Below, in pieces: positions 28,022-38,767 of a stretch of DNA of 64,000 bases. The DNA lies in assembly GCF_905220365.1 (NCBI RefSeq), contig NC_061153.1, positions 4,546,001 through 4,610,000 on the forward strand, read 5' to 3'. Position numbers and translations under genes: made by a program. The notes under the pieces are model-generated. The model was not told the origin of the DNA, searched no databases, and saw only the letters and a program-made list of their open reading frames with translations. The DNA comes from Vanessa cardui (Eukaryota; Arthropoda; Insecta; Lepidoptera; Nymphalidae). Each line of letters begins with the position of its first letter. Position 1 is the first letter of the stretch.

Positions 28022-31000
28022 GCGCAGACTTCAGCTTCCTTCAGACGAATATCAACCACTGCGCCGGGGCTCAGGATCTTCTACTGCAGTCCATGGCGGA
28101 GTGGCAGGTAGACCTGGCGGTGGCCTGTGAACCCTACTACGTCCCTCCCCTACCTCACTGGCTGGGAGACTTGGACGACACCGTAGCGGTCCTCACGAGG
28201 AGCGGAACGGGGCCCCCCCTCTCACTCATCGAAAGGGGTTCGGGCTACGTAGTCGTGGGGTAGGGGGAGTACGTCGTCGTCGGGACGTACTTCTCCCCTA
28301 ACCGCAGCCTGGCTGAGTTCGAGACCTATCTCGGCTTGGTCAGAGCTGCGGTGGTCAGGCAGTCGCCGAAACCGATAATGGTTCTCGGCGACTTAAACGC
28401 GAAGTCGCGTGCCTGGGGTAACCCTGTCACGAATCCGCGAGGGAGGGCCAGGTGTGGGCCCTGCTCTCCAACCTGTCCCTTCTCAACAGGGGACAGGTTC
28501 ACACCTGCGTTCGCCATCACGGGGGTTCCGTGGTGGACGTTTCGTTCGCCACTGCTGTCGTAGCACGTAGAGTGGTTGATTGGAGAGTGGAGGAGGAGGT
28601 GGAGACTCTATCGGATCACCGGTACATCCGATTTGAGATCTCCACTTCTCGCAGGCCGGCGGAACCCCAGAGGGTGCCGACCACGCTGCCGAGGTGGTCT
28701 CTCGGCCAGGTCGATCGAGAGCTGGTCAAAGAGGCCGCAATCGTGCAGCGGTGGGGTTCCGCAGCGAGGAGGGAGGGCGCCAGCGCAGAGGAGCTGGCAG
28801 GCCGGATGCGCAGTTCACTCAAGGAAGTCTGCGATGCGGCCATGCCTCGGACCCGGCGCAGAGTTCCGCGCCGCCACGTATACTGGTGGTCGCCCGAAAT
28901 CGCCGACCTTCGGGCGACGTGCTGTCGGACACGGAGGGCCTACGTCCGCTGTCGAAGACGCAACGGCCTTGACACGGATTTGGAGGGACAGTTGCTGGAC
29001 GCCTATCGCCAGCTGAAAAAAGAGCTGCAGCTGGCGACACGCAAGGCCAAGGAGAAGGCCAGGGAGGAACTTCTGGCGGGCCTCAATCGAGACCCGTGGG
29101 GGCGCCCGTACCGCGGTGTACGCGGGAAGTTCCGCACCCAAGGCGCCCCCGTCATCGAGACGATGCCACCGGAACTCCTCCTTCGCCTGGTTGGGGAACT
29201 CTTCCCCCATCCAGGCGAGCACGTCCCTCCGCAGATGGCGCCCCGCTCCGTGACCGAAGACCCAGTGGTTTCACCACTGATTACGGAGCGGGAGATGGAG
29301 ATGGCCCTCGGTCGCTTGAGGGCCAGGAAGACGGCGCCGGGTCCGGACGGGGTTCCAGGGCGTATTCTGTGCGACGCCCTGGAATACCTAGGTGCAAGGC
29401 TTCGGGAGCTATTCGACGAGTGTCTGTGCAGCGGGCAGTTTCCGAAGCCTTGGAAAGAAGGGAAGTTGGTCCTGTTGCGGAAGGAAGGTCGGCCGTTGGA
29501 TTCCCCTTCGGCATACAGGCCAATTGTGCTGCTGAACGAGACGGGAAAACTCTTCGAGAAGGTCCTCGCAGCCCGTCTCGTTCAGCACCTCGAGGAGGTC
29601 GGTCCGGGTCTCTCGGAGGCGCAGTACGGATTCAGGGCGGGCCGATCGACAGTCGACGCCCTGAATGCCCTGAAGACTCGGACGACGGAAGCGGTGGCCC
29701 GGGGGCAGGTCGTCCTGGCTGTGTCGCTTGACGTGGCGAACGCCTTCAACAGTCTCCCTTTCGAGACGATACGGGAGGCACTCCGATACCATGGGGTGCC
29801 GACCTATCTGAGGAGACTGCTGGAGGCGTACCTCCAGGACAGGGAGATCCTCTGGGCGGGGGTCGATGGGAGGATCGTCCGGCATCGAGTGGGCTGCGGC
29901 GTTCCACAGGGGTCGGTCCTCGGCCCAATTCTATGGAACGTCGGTTTCGACTGGCTCCTGCGGGCTCCCGTCCTTCCCGGGATGGGGGTGTTGTGTTATG
30001 CTGACGACACTCTCGTCACGGCGATTGGACGGACCTTCCGGGAGGCGGCTCGCCTTGCCGAAGTCGGAACGGCTCTCACCGTGGACCGCATGGGAATGCT
30101 GGGCTTGAGGGTCTCCATATCCAAAACGGAGGCCCTCCTCTTTCACGGTCCACGAAAAGGACCCCCACGAGGGGCGAGTATCACCGTCCAGGGGACGATT
30201 ATCAAGGTGCAGGCCCAGATGAAGTATCTGGGCCTGATCCTGGACGGACGATGGAGCTTCGGGCAGCATTTTGTTCATCTCGGCCCAAGGCTCATCAACG
30301 CCGCTGCCGCTCTTGGTCGCCTCCTTCCGAATGTGGGAGGGCCGGGGTCGCTATGCCGGCGTCTTTATTCCGGCGTAGTGAGGTCGATGGCGCTGTACGG
30401 TGCCCCGATCTGGATAGACGCCCTCAGCTCTAAAAATCGGGCTCTGCTGCGAAAGCCGCAGAGGGTCATAGCGGTGAGAGGCATCAGAGGGTACCGTACG
30501 GTGTCGTGGACTGCGGCGACACTTCTCGCGGGCGATCCGCCCTGGGAGCTCCAGGCGGAGGTGCTCGCGGAAGTGTACCGGTTCCGGGTCGAGGCGAGGG
30601 ACCGCGGCGACCGTCCAGGGTCGGCGGAGATCGGGCGGATCAGGGCTCTAGCCCAGCAAGCCCTGATCGCCCGATGGCAGGAGGATCTGGGGACTCCCAC
30701 GGCGGGCCTAGCGACAGTGGAGGCGATCCGTCCCCACTTGAGTCGCTGGGTCGAGAGGAAGCACGGCACACTGTCGTATAGAATGACGCAGGTACTTACC
30801 GGACACGGATGCTTCGGTAAGTACCTGCACGGGATAGCGCGGCGGGAGGAGTCACCCTCCTGTCACGAGTGTGGTGCGCCAGTGGACACGGCGTACCACA
30901 CCCTGTACGAGTGTGCTGCGTGGGGGCCCCAGAGGCACATCCTTGCGGCGACTATGGGCGGAGACCTCTCGCTACCGAGCGTTATCAACACCATGCTCGG

Positions 31001-31169
31001 TAGCGAGGTGTGCTGGTCAGAGATGCGCTCCTTCTGCGAAAGTGTCATGTCGCAGAAGGAAGCAGCGGAGCGGGAGCGGGAAAAGAATGCCGCCGCTGAC
31101 TCGCTCCGCAGAAGACGACCGGGGAGAAGGAAAAGGCGCTACGCGCATCTTCTCCCTCCGCCTCAATAG
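28018..31169 (+). pseudogene. R1-clade LINE ORF2 (endonuclease-RT), one stop and one frameshift
   Basis: Starts MSADFSFLQTNINHCAG. The apurinic-type endonuclease shows DLAVACEPYYVPP, VVGTYFSPN, MVLGDLNAKS and LSDHRYIRFEI. The RT shows KTAPGPDGVPGRIL, YRPIVLLNETGKLFEK, QYGFRAGRST, SLDVANAFNSLPF, GVPQGSVLGPILWN and catalytic YADD near 30000. The C-terminal zinc finger is CHECGAPVDTAYHTLYEC near 30860-30920, typical of R1. Two lesions: TAG at 28261-28263, and a one-base shift near 28445 that moves the frame into a clean 905-codon stretch (28452-31169). Otherwise complete, so this is a young pseudogene. Confidence 0.9.
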
Positions 31170-31461
31170 GCGCCGTAGGGACCAGGGGGGGTCCCAGTAC
31201 CCTGGGAAGCCCCCCTAGCTCTTGAAGGCCCGTATAAGCGGGCCGACCGTCAGGGCGTCACGGTAGCATGCGTAAGCGATCCCGTGGCGTCCGCCGAAAG
31301 ACGGAGAGGGTACCGCTGGTTTTTTAGTGGGTAAACCCGGTGTGCTTGGGCGCACTCGGCGTTCAGGGCTCCGGGGAGTCCCACACCCCCCCCCACTTTC
31401 CATCACGTGGGGGAAGCGCGCAAAGCGTTTTTCCAGCGAAAAAAAAAAAAAAAAAAAAAAA
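31170..31461 (+). other. R1-clade LINE 3' UTR and poly-A tail
   Basis: GC-rich 3' UTR (31170-31438) ending with CAGCGAAAAA and 22 A bases (about 31440-31461). The TSD follows directly. Confidence 0.9.
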
Positions 31462-31476
31462 AGGATGTAGTATCTT
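31462..31476. repeat. Target-site duplication of R1-clade LINE, right copy
   Basis: AGGATGTAGTATCTT directly after the poly-A; exact partner of 27136-27150. Confidence 0.95.
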
Positions 31477-31969
31477 CTACTAATGAGGTTAAAATATAAT
31501 ATGTGCGCAGGATGAACATGCTCATTTCTTTAGTCCATTTTTTGCGCGCACGCTTGATAGTCTTAACGGGTGCAAAGTCATCAACATTTGTCGACTGCAC
31601 AACGTTTTCAACTAATAACGGAGAATGACTGCGAAAAGAGGTATTTGTGGAAGAATTAGGATGGTTAAAGGTATTTATGTAAGAGGGTGTACAAGAGGAT
31701 ATTGATGAAAATGAAGATTTTGGAGAGGATGCAGGGTTTGATGCTGGGTTCTGAGAATATCCCTGTGGTTCAGCTGTAACTTCGACATCGGAAGCCCGCC
31801 TGTTCAACTCCCGATGATCGGCTGTAGCTTGTTTTGCGACGAGGGCCCGCCTGCTCAACGCCTCGTCGCCGGTGGACCGCATGCTGTAGCATCCAGCACC
31901 GGCTCCAGATGCGCCCCGGCGACCCCCGGGAAGCGACCGTAAATAATATCTATTAGTTTTATCCATCAT
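31462..31969 (-). CDS. R4-like ORF, N-terminal part: first Myb-like domain
   Basis: ATG at 31969. A Ser/Asn-rich N-terminus is followed by a Myb-like domain (KKWTKEMSMFILRTYYILTS, LVEDTTS) whose second half lies beyond the R1 insertion at 27150. The codon phase of the duplicated target (GAT ACT ACA TCC) is identical at both ends, so the frame is continuous once the insert is disregarded. The open frame running on to 31403 inside the R1 poly-A is artefact. The leader upstream (31970-32135) is short and begins directly at the (TAA)n border. Confidence 0.8.
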
Positions 31970-32135
31970 GCTCCACGGGGGTTGGGAATGATTAGTTTAG
32001 ATAGAGTAGCCTGGGTTATTTGGGCTTCATAGATTCTCCCATTAAAGGGGTATTTGGTCAAGATGTTTAGACCTGTTTTTTGTTCCTGCTATCCTTAACC
32101 CCCCCCACCACGACAAGGTTCATTCCCTGGGGGGG

Positions 32136-32155
32136 TTATTATTATTATTATTATT
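32136..32155. repeat. (TTA)n / (TAA)n microsatellite, right flank of R4 element
   Basis: TTATTATTATTATTATTATT borders the 5' end (CCCCCCAGGG on the minus strand) of the R4-like LINE. Partner of the run at 21555-21590. Confidence 0.85.
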
Positions 32156-32589
32156 TTATATTTTCCATTTACTTTTACTTTTATAATAAGAAACAATTTG
32201 TAACCTAAAATCTGGGAAGGAACTGACTTCCAAAACACAGCGAAAGCTAGTTTGGAATTCAGGGCTGGCATTTAATAATGTAAACAAAAACTTGTGTGTG
32301 AAATAAATAAAATAAAAAAAAAAAAACAAATACATATATTATTTATATTAGTATTAACATGTTAATACTTACCCCACTCAATTTGTTAATTTTAGCCCCG
32401 AAGGCACTTTTTATACTTCATCAATTATAGAAAATTATCTATTCAAAATAATTACAAACAAGTATAACAGTTTTAAAAGCAATAAAGTTTAATTTCACTG
32501 AGGATAAAGTTTGATTAAATTTAACCAAAAATTAATCTAAATTTGATTTATCAAATTATCACGAAGTACGAAAAGTTTGATTAACTGTC
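32156..32589. other. AT-rich intergenic stretch, no gene seen
   Basis: No open frame, repeat unit or RNA-like motif recognised between the (TAA)n flank and the tail of LINE-4. Confidence 0.5.
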
Positions 32590-32645
32590 AATTTATTTAT
32601 TTATTTATTTTAATGCTTTATTGTACAATACAAAAGTATTAACAA

Positions 32646-32690
32646 AAGGCGGGCTTAATGCTACTGCATTCTCTACCAGCCAACCTTAGG
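32646..32690 (-). other. Conserved 3'-UTR hairpin of LINE-4
   Basis: On the minus strand GGTTGGCTGGTAGAG leads into AATGC-AGTA-GCATT (32657-32670), then AAGCCCGCC. Relative to LINE-3 and LINE-5 (ATCGC/GCGAT), stem positions 2 and 3 differ on both sides in a compensating way. This is the strongest single piece of covariation in the set. Confidence 0.75.
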
Positions 32691-32756
32691 ATGTACAAGA
32701 AAGAATGATATAGGTGTACAAAAAACATAAGATAGCCTTAAAAAATTAAACGATAA

Positions 32757-33005
32757 TAATATAATATAATATAATATAATATAATATAATATAATATAAT
32801 GTAATATAATATAATATAATATAATATAATATAATATAATATAATATAATATAATATAATATAATATAATATAATATAATATAATATAATATAATATAAT
32901 ATAATATAATATAATATAATATAATATAATATAATATAATATAATATAATATAATATAATATAATATAATATAATATAATATAATATAATATAATATAAT
33001 ATAAT
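32757..33005. repeat. (ATAAT)n pentanucleotide microsatellite, about 250 bp
   Basis: Some 50 nearly perfect ATAAT units with one interruption (GTAAT near 32801) and imperfect edges to about 33040. It lies in the 3' UTR of LINE-4 close to the ORF2 stop. The long YIILY-type open frames over it are artefacts of the repeat. Confidence 0.97.
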
Positions 33006-33068
33006 ACAATACAATATAATACAGTATAATATAATATGAGTACATACATATAATGAAGATTCCAAAAA

Positions 33069-35979
33069 TCAACCATTATTGCTTTGATTTAGGTAGTATT
33101 TTTTCAGAGCAATTTTAAAAGTGATTCGCGAAGGAGATTTCCTAATTTTTTTTGGTAAGCTGTTCCATAAACGAATAGCAGTCACAGTAAACGACTTCGA
33201 CATAAAGCCTGAATGGTGCGGTGGAAATGACAACAACAGGTTTTCCGTGGAGCGAAGCGATCTGCCATGTGCGTCAGCCCTTAGCACGAATTTGGATACC
33301 AAATACTGGGGATAATTTGGACCATTCAGAATTGAGTATAGCGTGCAAAGAATTCTGGATGACCTACGATCACGTATCGAGAGCCAATTTAATTGCGAGC
33401 GGTAGGAAGAAACGTGATCATACTTCCGCAAATTAAATACAAATCGAATGGCAGTATTAAGGAGTCGCTCGAGTTTATTTACTAGATCTTCATTTACATC
33501 CAGATAACATATGTCACCATAGTCAATTATTGGTAGTAACAGTTTATTGACAAGATGTATTTTCGTTTTAGTTGGTAACATATGTTTTAAGCGCATCATA
33601 TTATGCATTGTACAGTAAAACTTTCGCGACACCTCCCCCACCTGGTCAGACCAGCTTAAGTGTTTATCCAAAATCACTCCAAGATCTTTAACGGTATCGG
33701 AAAACGGAATTAGACAATTATTGTAAAATAGTTTATAATTCGAAGTGTCAATTTTTGCGTGCTGTTTACGACTACCAATGATTATAGCCTGACACTTTGC
33801 CGGATTCACCGAGATACCATAGCGAGCAGACCACAGAGATATCTGTGATAGGTCCGTATTAAGCGCAGCAATAGCATCAGACAAACAATCAGAAGTAGCG
33901 TGTCTATAAAGCTGCAAGTCATCTGCATAAAGATGGTAGCTTGACGAGATACAGGAAGTAACGGAGTTTATAAACAAAGAGAAAAGCAGAGGAGAAAGTA
34001 TACCGCCTTGAGGAACGCCTGCATTCAAGCAGCACCAGTCAGAATAATCCTGACCTATGCGGATTGCCTGCTGGCGCCCTCGAAGATAAGATGAGAACCA
34101 TTGCATAGCGGAGTCTGAAACATTTACCTGAGCCAGAAAAGCAAGAAGCAAGTCATGGTCCACAGCATTAAAAGCATTACTAAAATCAATGAGGACAAGA
34201 ACTGTGACGCGCTTATTTTCCATTGCTTCTCTTATATCCTCAGTTACTTTTAGCAACGCCGTAGTAGTACTGTGCCCCGCTCTAAAGCCCGATTGTAACG
34301 GATTCAATAAGTTGTAAGATGAGAGGAACTGTGATAATTGCTGGTAAACAATGGACTCCAGTACTTTGGACAGGAAAGGTAAGATTGAAATTGGACGATA
34401 ATGCTTAGGCAGAGAGGGATTTGATATTTTAGGAAGTGGGAGAACAAATGCCTTACGCCACAAGTCCGGAAAGGTGTTTGTTGATAGAGAAAAATTAATA
34501 ATATGGGAAATTATATAAAGGAGAGAGTCTAATAGATGAGATATCATGATACAACTTATGTCATCGCAACCTATGGCCTTAGAGGAGAACGACAGTATAC
34601 ATTTTTTAATTTCAGCTCCGCCAACAGAAGAAAAATTAAAAGGATAAGGATGTTTTGGCAAACTATTTATTTCACTCAAAGTCGAAAATTTAGTTTGAAC
34701 GTCAAGTACTTCTGATGAAGCAAAGTATATGTTTAAATTGTTCAAATTAATATTATAGCTGGTATCGGTATGAGAGGGTTTGCCGATTCCAATGGTTTTT
34801 AAAAAAATATAGGTACTGGATGAAGAAGGAGAATTAGCTAATTGATCAAAGATATATTGGCGTTTTAGATTCCTACACATCTTGTTGCATCGATTCCTTG
34901 CAGCCTTATAAATTGTCCAATTCGTCTCCGTTCGGTCTTTTTTGTATTTGCGAAAAGCCCGATCTCGTTTTACCCTCGCTCTGCGAAGTTCGTCATTGAA
35001 CCACGGACACCCTCTGTGATTAAGTTTAACATCACGTATCGGAGCATGTCGATCAAATAAATTTAAAATTTCACTACGCAAGCACTCGACCTTTTCATCC
35101 ACCGTCTCCATATTCAATAAAGCGGTCCAGTCAATAATTGAGGCGTCATACCGAAGCTTATCCAAATCAATTCTAGAGTAGTTTCTGAGCTTTAAGGTCT
35201 TTTTCTTAAGCTTCGGTACTTTGATCCTGTAGGAAGCAAAAATTAAATCATGGAGAGAGAATGCTGGAGCAGAGTACTGTCCATATTTAGCAATAAGGTT
35301 CGCTTCAGATACAATGATTAAATCGAGTAAGGTATCAGAATTATTAGTGCGATGAGTGGGTTGTAATAGCAAACAATTAATATTTAAAGAATTAAAAATA
35401 GTGCTTAATTTATGTGACCGATAATCACTTTTCAGCATACAAGTATTTAAGTCACCCATGAATATGACATGAGTGTAGTTAAAAATAATATTCTCAAATA
35501 TAAGCTCTAGTTGATTAAAGTAATCGATATTAGGTGGGCAGTAAATCACACCGACAGCTATTTTGATACCTAAGTTAATTTCAATAAATAAGTATTCGGC
35601 TGCTGAGCTGTAAGTGGAGGGAGATTGATCAATTACCTTAAAAGGTATGCTATTTTTTTAAATAAATTGCCACTCCACCACCACGTTTACCGATGCGGTC
35701 ATTCCTTATAAGTATAAAACCAGGAATACAAAAAGAAGACGACTTTAACTACGTCTCAGATATTAAGAGAGCGTGCAAATTTTTTAAATTAAATGTGTCG
35801 TGTATATCCGAAAAATGACTCGGTACACTTTGTGCATTGATATGACAGATGTTAAAATTATGAGAATAAGGCGATAAATCATTCATTAGATGTTCACCTA
35901 AAGTTAGACCATCATTATCTATGGAACAGAAAGAAATATCACTCGTGGCTGAATGGAACGAATCATCACTGGAGCTCAT
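33069..35979 (-). pseudogene. LINE-4 ORF2 (endonuclease-RT), one stop and one slip
   Basis: The N-terminus at 35979 (MSSSDDSFHSATSD) leads into HINAQSVPSHFSDI and LISET, then TAG at 35749-35751 where sisters have the tryptophan of SETWLK. The frame continues through GGGVAIYLKK to a slip in an A-run near 35655. From 35549 a clean 826-codon frame runs to 33069. Endonuclease: MGDLNTCMLK, DTLLDLIIVS, SLHDLIF. RT: HYRPISILPFLSKVLES, QSGFRAGHST, LIDFSNAFNAVDHD, AGVPQGGILSPLLFS, catalytic YADD (near 33930). C-terminus: KLERLLNTAIRFVFNLRKYD. Only two small lesions separate it from an intact protein. Confidence 0.9.
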
Positions 35980-36350
35980 AATTATATAAATATATCTAAT
36001 AAAATAATATATAAATATATGTAATACAATAATATATAATGTGTAAATATTATATAAAAAGAAATAAATATGTCAAAATATTCAAAAATAGATAAAATTG
36101 GACCTGTATGCTCTTAGTTGCACATCCTGCTGGCTAAAAAAAAAACACTTTATATAATAAAAAAAATCAAAGCACACAAAACAACTACAAAGTTATTTTA
36201 CATCATAAAAGAAATGAAATAAAAAAATCTAAACTAATGACATTAATCAATCAATCTGAGGTCACTGCGCACAACTATCACTAGCGACGGCCGGTCGACA
36301 ACTGACAAGTCAGGACAAGTTCGGCTGTGCATATAGTTATACCAAACGGA

Positions 36351-37844
36351 GGCTCATATTTTACACACTTCACGTTCGGGGGAATAAGTTTGTTAATTCT
36401 TACCTCCGTTTTTTACTTTTTTTTTAATAAATTTATTTAATCAGAATTTAAAATTTACATTAACTGAGATGCTATTGAAATGAGAAAATGTTTAATGTTT
36501 TGAGGCTAGGTTTTTATTAATAACTATTCTAAACTGATACATTTATTATAAGCGATTGAAAACTTTTGTGCAAAATATTGTTTATCATAATTTATTTTTT
36601 TCGTATATCTGTCCAATCATAGTCAAAGAGACTTAACAATCTAATAAATTTTATTCGAAAAATTAATCGGCAAAAAATTAGTGTATGCAATTTTAACATT
36701 TACATAAATAAGTTACAAAAATCACACAATAATTAATCGATTATTTTAATTTTAAAATATAAACTGGCGGTTACTTTTTTCCTAAATGTTTAGTTTTCAT
36801 GCAATCGAATAGTCTTTTTAATTTAACAGTTTTATGCGTCTCTTTTTTTCAATGAATTCAACAGAGCCATAGTGATATCAGTTAATATTTGAATGTCATT
36901 TTTTTTATCCTGAATTTCGGATTTTAATCTGCCGAAATGAAATATTTGTTAGTTTCGGATTCTCTCAATAGCTTCTTCGCAGATGGCTGTTTTTTTGGAT
37001 CAGTAACGAATCAGAAAAAAAATTATTTTCAAGTTAGCAGACACCTGGAAATTTTTAAATTTATTATTACAGACAGATTTTTTACTTAAAGTTTTAACAA
37101 AAAATGTTCACTCTTAAAGTTTAATTTCAATGATATTTATTCAGCTTAAATATTATTTTTATCTCTTTCAATTATTTGTAAATTATATCTTTTTCACCCA
37201 TAATTATTCAAAAAATATTTTATTGCCATTAAAAGAATACGGCTTAGATGTTCACCTGACAGGAATATAAACTTAATAATTACTTAATAACTTTTTTAAT
37301 CGGTCGCAAATTTCCTTCAAAACAGTAATAAGCACCATCGACGACAATGATGATGATGTTACTTGAACGACTGGAGTATTTATGGGCAAATTCCTCTCAT
37401 TGTTATGATAGTCTTTTGCAATAAATAAATTGCTTATGAATTTAATTAGTAACTTGTATACTATATCTTCAGTGCCCATTATTCGAGCGATGGAAACAAT
37501 AAAATTTATAAGCGAATGAGTTTTATGATTACTTTTTTGTTAAACGCACTTTTATTGAATTATACAGTGATATAAGTCTTTAACATTGATATAACAAAAT
37601 ATATAAAACAATTTATAATGTTACTTTAAACTTAGTTAGTTTATTAAAAGAGTATTATTTTCTTTTTTGGCAACTTCATTTTTCCTACACAGTTACACTA
37701 AGAACTATTCAAGCATCATTTTTTAAATTGATAAAACAAATTTATATAATTTAAAAATTTTATATAGTTAAAAATTAACGTTTGTAATAATATCAATTAT
37801 AAGTTGGATTTATTGATGTTGATTAACGATGAGATACAGCAGAT
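36351..37844. other. AT-rich stretch of 1.5 kb with no recognised gene
   Basis: Left flank of the DNA transposon. The only longer frame is 37273-37479 (-), 68 aa, without a recognisable domain. I see no TIRs, LTRs or RNA-like motifs. Confidence 0.45.
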
Positions 37845-37883
37845 CATATCGAGGGTTCACGGGCTATTTGTATTAAGCGACAT
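37845..37883 (+). repeat. Left terminal inverted repeat of DNA transposon
   Basis: CATATCGAGGGTTCACGGGC, continuing to AAGCGACAT at 37883. Exact reverse complement of 42601-42639. The outer ATAT may be the target duplication. Confidence 0.92.
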
Positions 37884-38131
37884 CTTGGCCGATATTGAGT
37901 TATATACATATTCAGAATCGCTAGATTTTTCTGCGTTGACTGAGTTCGGTTTCGTGGCGATCTGAGCACATTTTTGTCGCTTAAAACATCAATAAATTTA
38001 GGTACAGTTGGAATCTGATAGAATTGATCCGACACAACTTTTACACAATTTTAGAAAAGATGAACTTCATACAGATATAGTATTTTTTGATTTTGACTTA
38101 AGCGGTTAATCCTGACATAAATTACGTTAAA

Positions 38132-38348
38132 ATGGGCGTTTGAAACGTTTTGCCCGCACCTGCAATCCACTCTTGATGTCGCTTAATACAATTGGGCTGC
38201 ACTTGAAATCCATAATTAATGTCGCTTAAAACATTTGGGTAGCACCTAAAATCTATACCTAATGTCGCTTAAAACATTTAGCCTGCACCTGAAATTCATA
38301 TCCTTGTGTCGCATCAAACATTGACTTGAAAACTTGACTGTAAATTAA
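38132..38348 (+). repeat. Subterminal tandem array, five units of 43-44 bp
   Basis: Units start at about 38132, 38176, 38219, 38262 and 38306. Core: ATGTCGCTTAAAACATTT, then a GCAC block and AAAT. The first and last units are diverged. A related GTCGCTTAAAACA also occurs at 37976. The core matches the inner half of the right TIR (ATGTCGCTTAATACAAATAG), so the array probably binds the transposase. Confidence 0.8.
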
Positions 38349-38767
38349 AATATTGGTATTTTTAAACCATTTTCAATACATTATTAATATTGCACAATTA
38401 TCGGATATGGTACTCTGTACGAGCTACATATGTTATATTCCAAATTTCAAGAGTATAATAATATATATGTATATGTCCTGATTTTGCAATGAGTTTTGGT
38501 TGTCCTTTTTATAGTATTTTACAGTTTTTTTATTACCTTACCGGACAACGAAAGTTTCATCGAAATTAGTTCAATAGTTTTAAGATTATTGGTAATAATC
38601 GTAGTAATAGATAAAAAAATATAGAAATAAAAATGTAATAATTAAAAAAAAAACAAACTTACAAATGAGCTCAGAAAGAGAGATTTGATTTTTAAAGCCG
38701 ACGCCAGAATAAGATCTTAAAGTAAATACTTACTTGTAATTTTTTTCTTAAAGCGATAACCAAAATT

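Larger units (their letters stand above)
27151..31461 (+). mobile_element. R1-clade LINE, 5'-truncated, with poly-A and 15-bp TSD
   Basis: GC-rich, sharply unlike the surrounding AT-rich DNA. Holds the C-terminal two-thirds of ORF1, ORF2, a ~270-base 3' UTR and a 22-A tail. It is flanked by a perfect 15-bp target-site duplication and sits in the N-terminal coding region of the R4-like LINE. R1-clade assignment comes from the ORF1 zinc knuckles, the ORF2 endonuclease start (LQTNINHCAGAQDLL), GVPQGSVLGPILWN and the C-terminal CHECG zinc finger. The insertion site is neither rDNA nor a TTAGG repeat, so this copy is not at a classical R1/TRAS/SART target. Confidence 0.93.
21591..32135 (-). mobile_element. 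R4/Dong-like LINE inserted in (TAA)n, split by two later insertions
   Basis: A single-ORF LINE of the restriction-like-endonuclease type. Its pieces are 31462-32135 (leader and N-terminus), 25487-27150 (middle) and 21591-23808 (RT, endonuclease, 3' UTR). Insertions are the R1-clade LINE (27151-31461) and FB-2. Both outer ends border (TAA)n: the 5' end is CCCCCCAGGGAATGAACC after (TAA)n, and the 3' end is followed by (TAA)n. This matches the known preference of Dong/R4 elements for TAA repeats. All three coding pieces are free of stops and stay in register across the insertions. Confidence 0.85.
32590..36350 (-). mobile_element. LINE-4: Jockey/CR1-type LINE with near-intact ORF2
   Basis: The 3' end is at (ATTT)n near 32590-32610 with AATAAAGC on the minus strand. 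The 3' UTR holds the conserved hairpin (32646-32690) and a large (ATAAT)n microsatellite. ORF2 spans 33069-35979, and the 5' side (35980-36350) is non-coding. No ORF1 is present. The upstream edge is approximate. Confidence 0.85.

Noticed and set aside
28576..31218. Many long overlapping open frames on both strands in the R1-clade LINE
   Set aside because: High GC removes stops in all frames. Only the ORF1 and ORF2 frames carry family motifs.
31403..31500. C-terminal extension of the 31969 open frame into the A-run (poly-Phe, then RWKNALRASPT)
   Set aside because: It reads antisense through the R1 poly-A and 3' UTR. The R4 frame continues at 27150 instead.
32136..33040. CRISPR-like or satellite array
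   Set aside because: The repeats are simple triplets and pentamers without spacers, in a eukaryotic context.
32673..33076. Three long minus-strand open frames of YIILY-type repeats
   Set aside because: They are six-frame translations of the (ATAAT)n microsatellite, not proteins.
36351..37844. A host gene between LINE-4 and the DNA transposon
   Set aside because: Only a 68-aa frame without domain, and no splice-site pattern I could trust.
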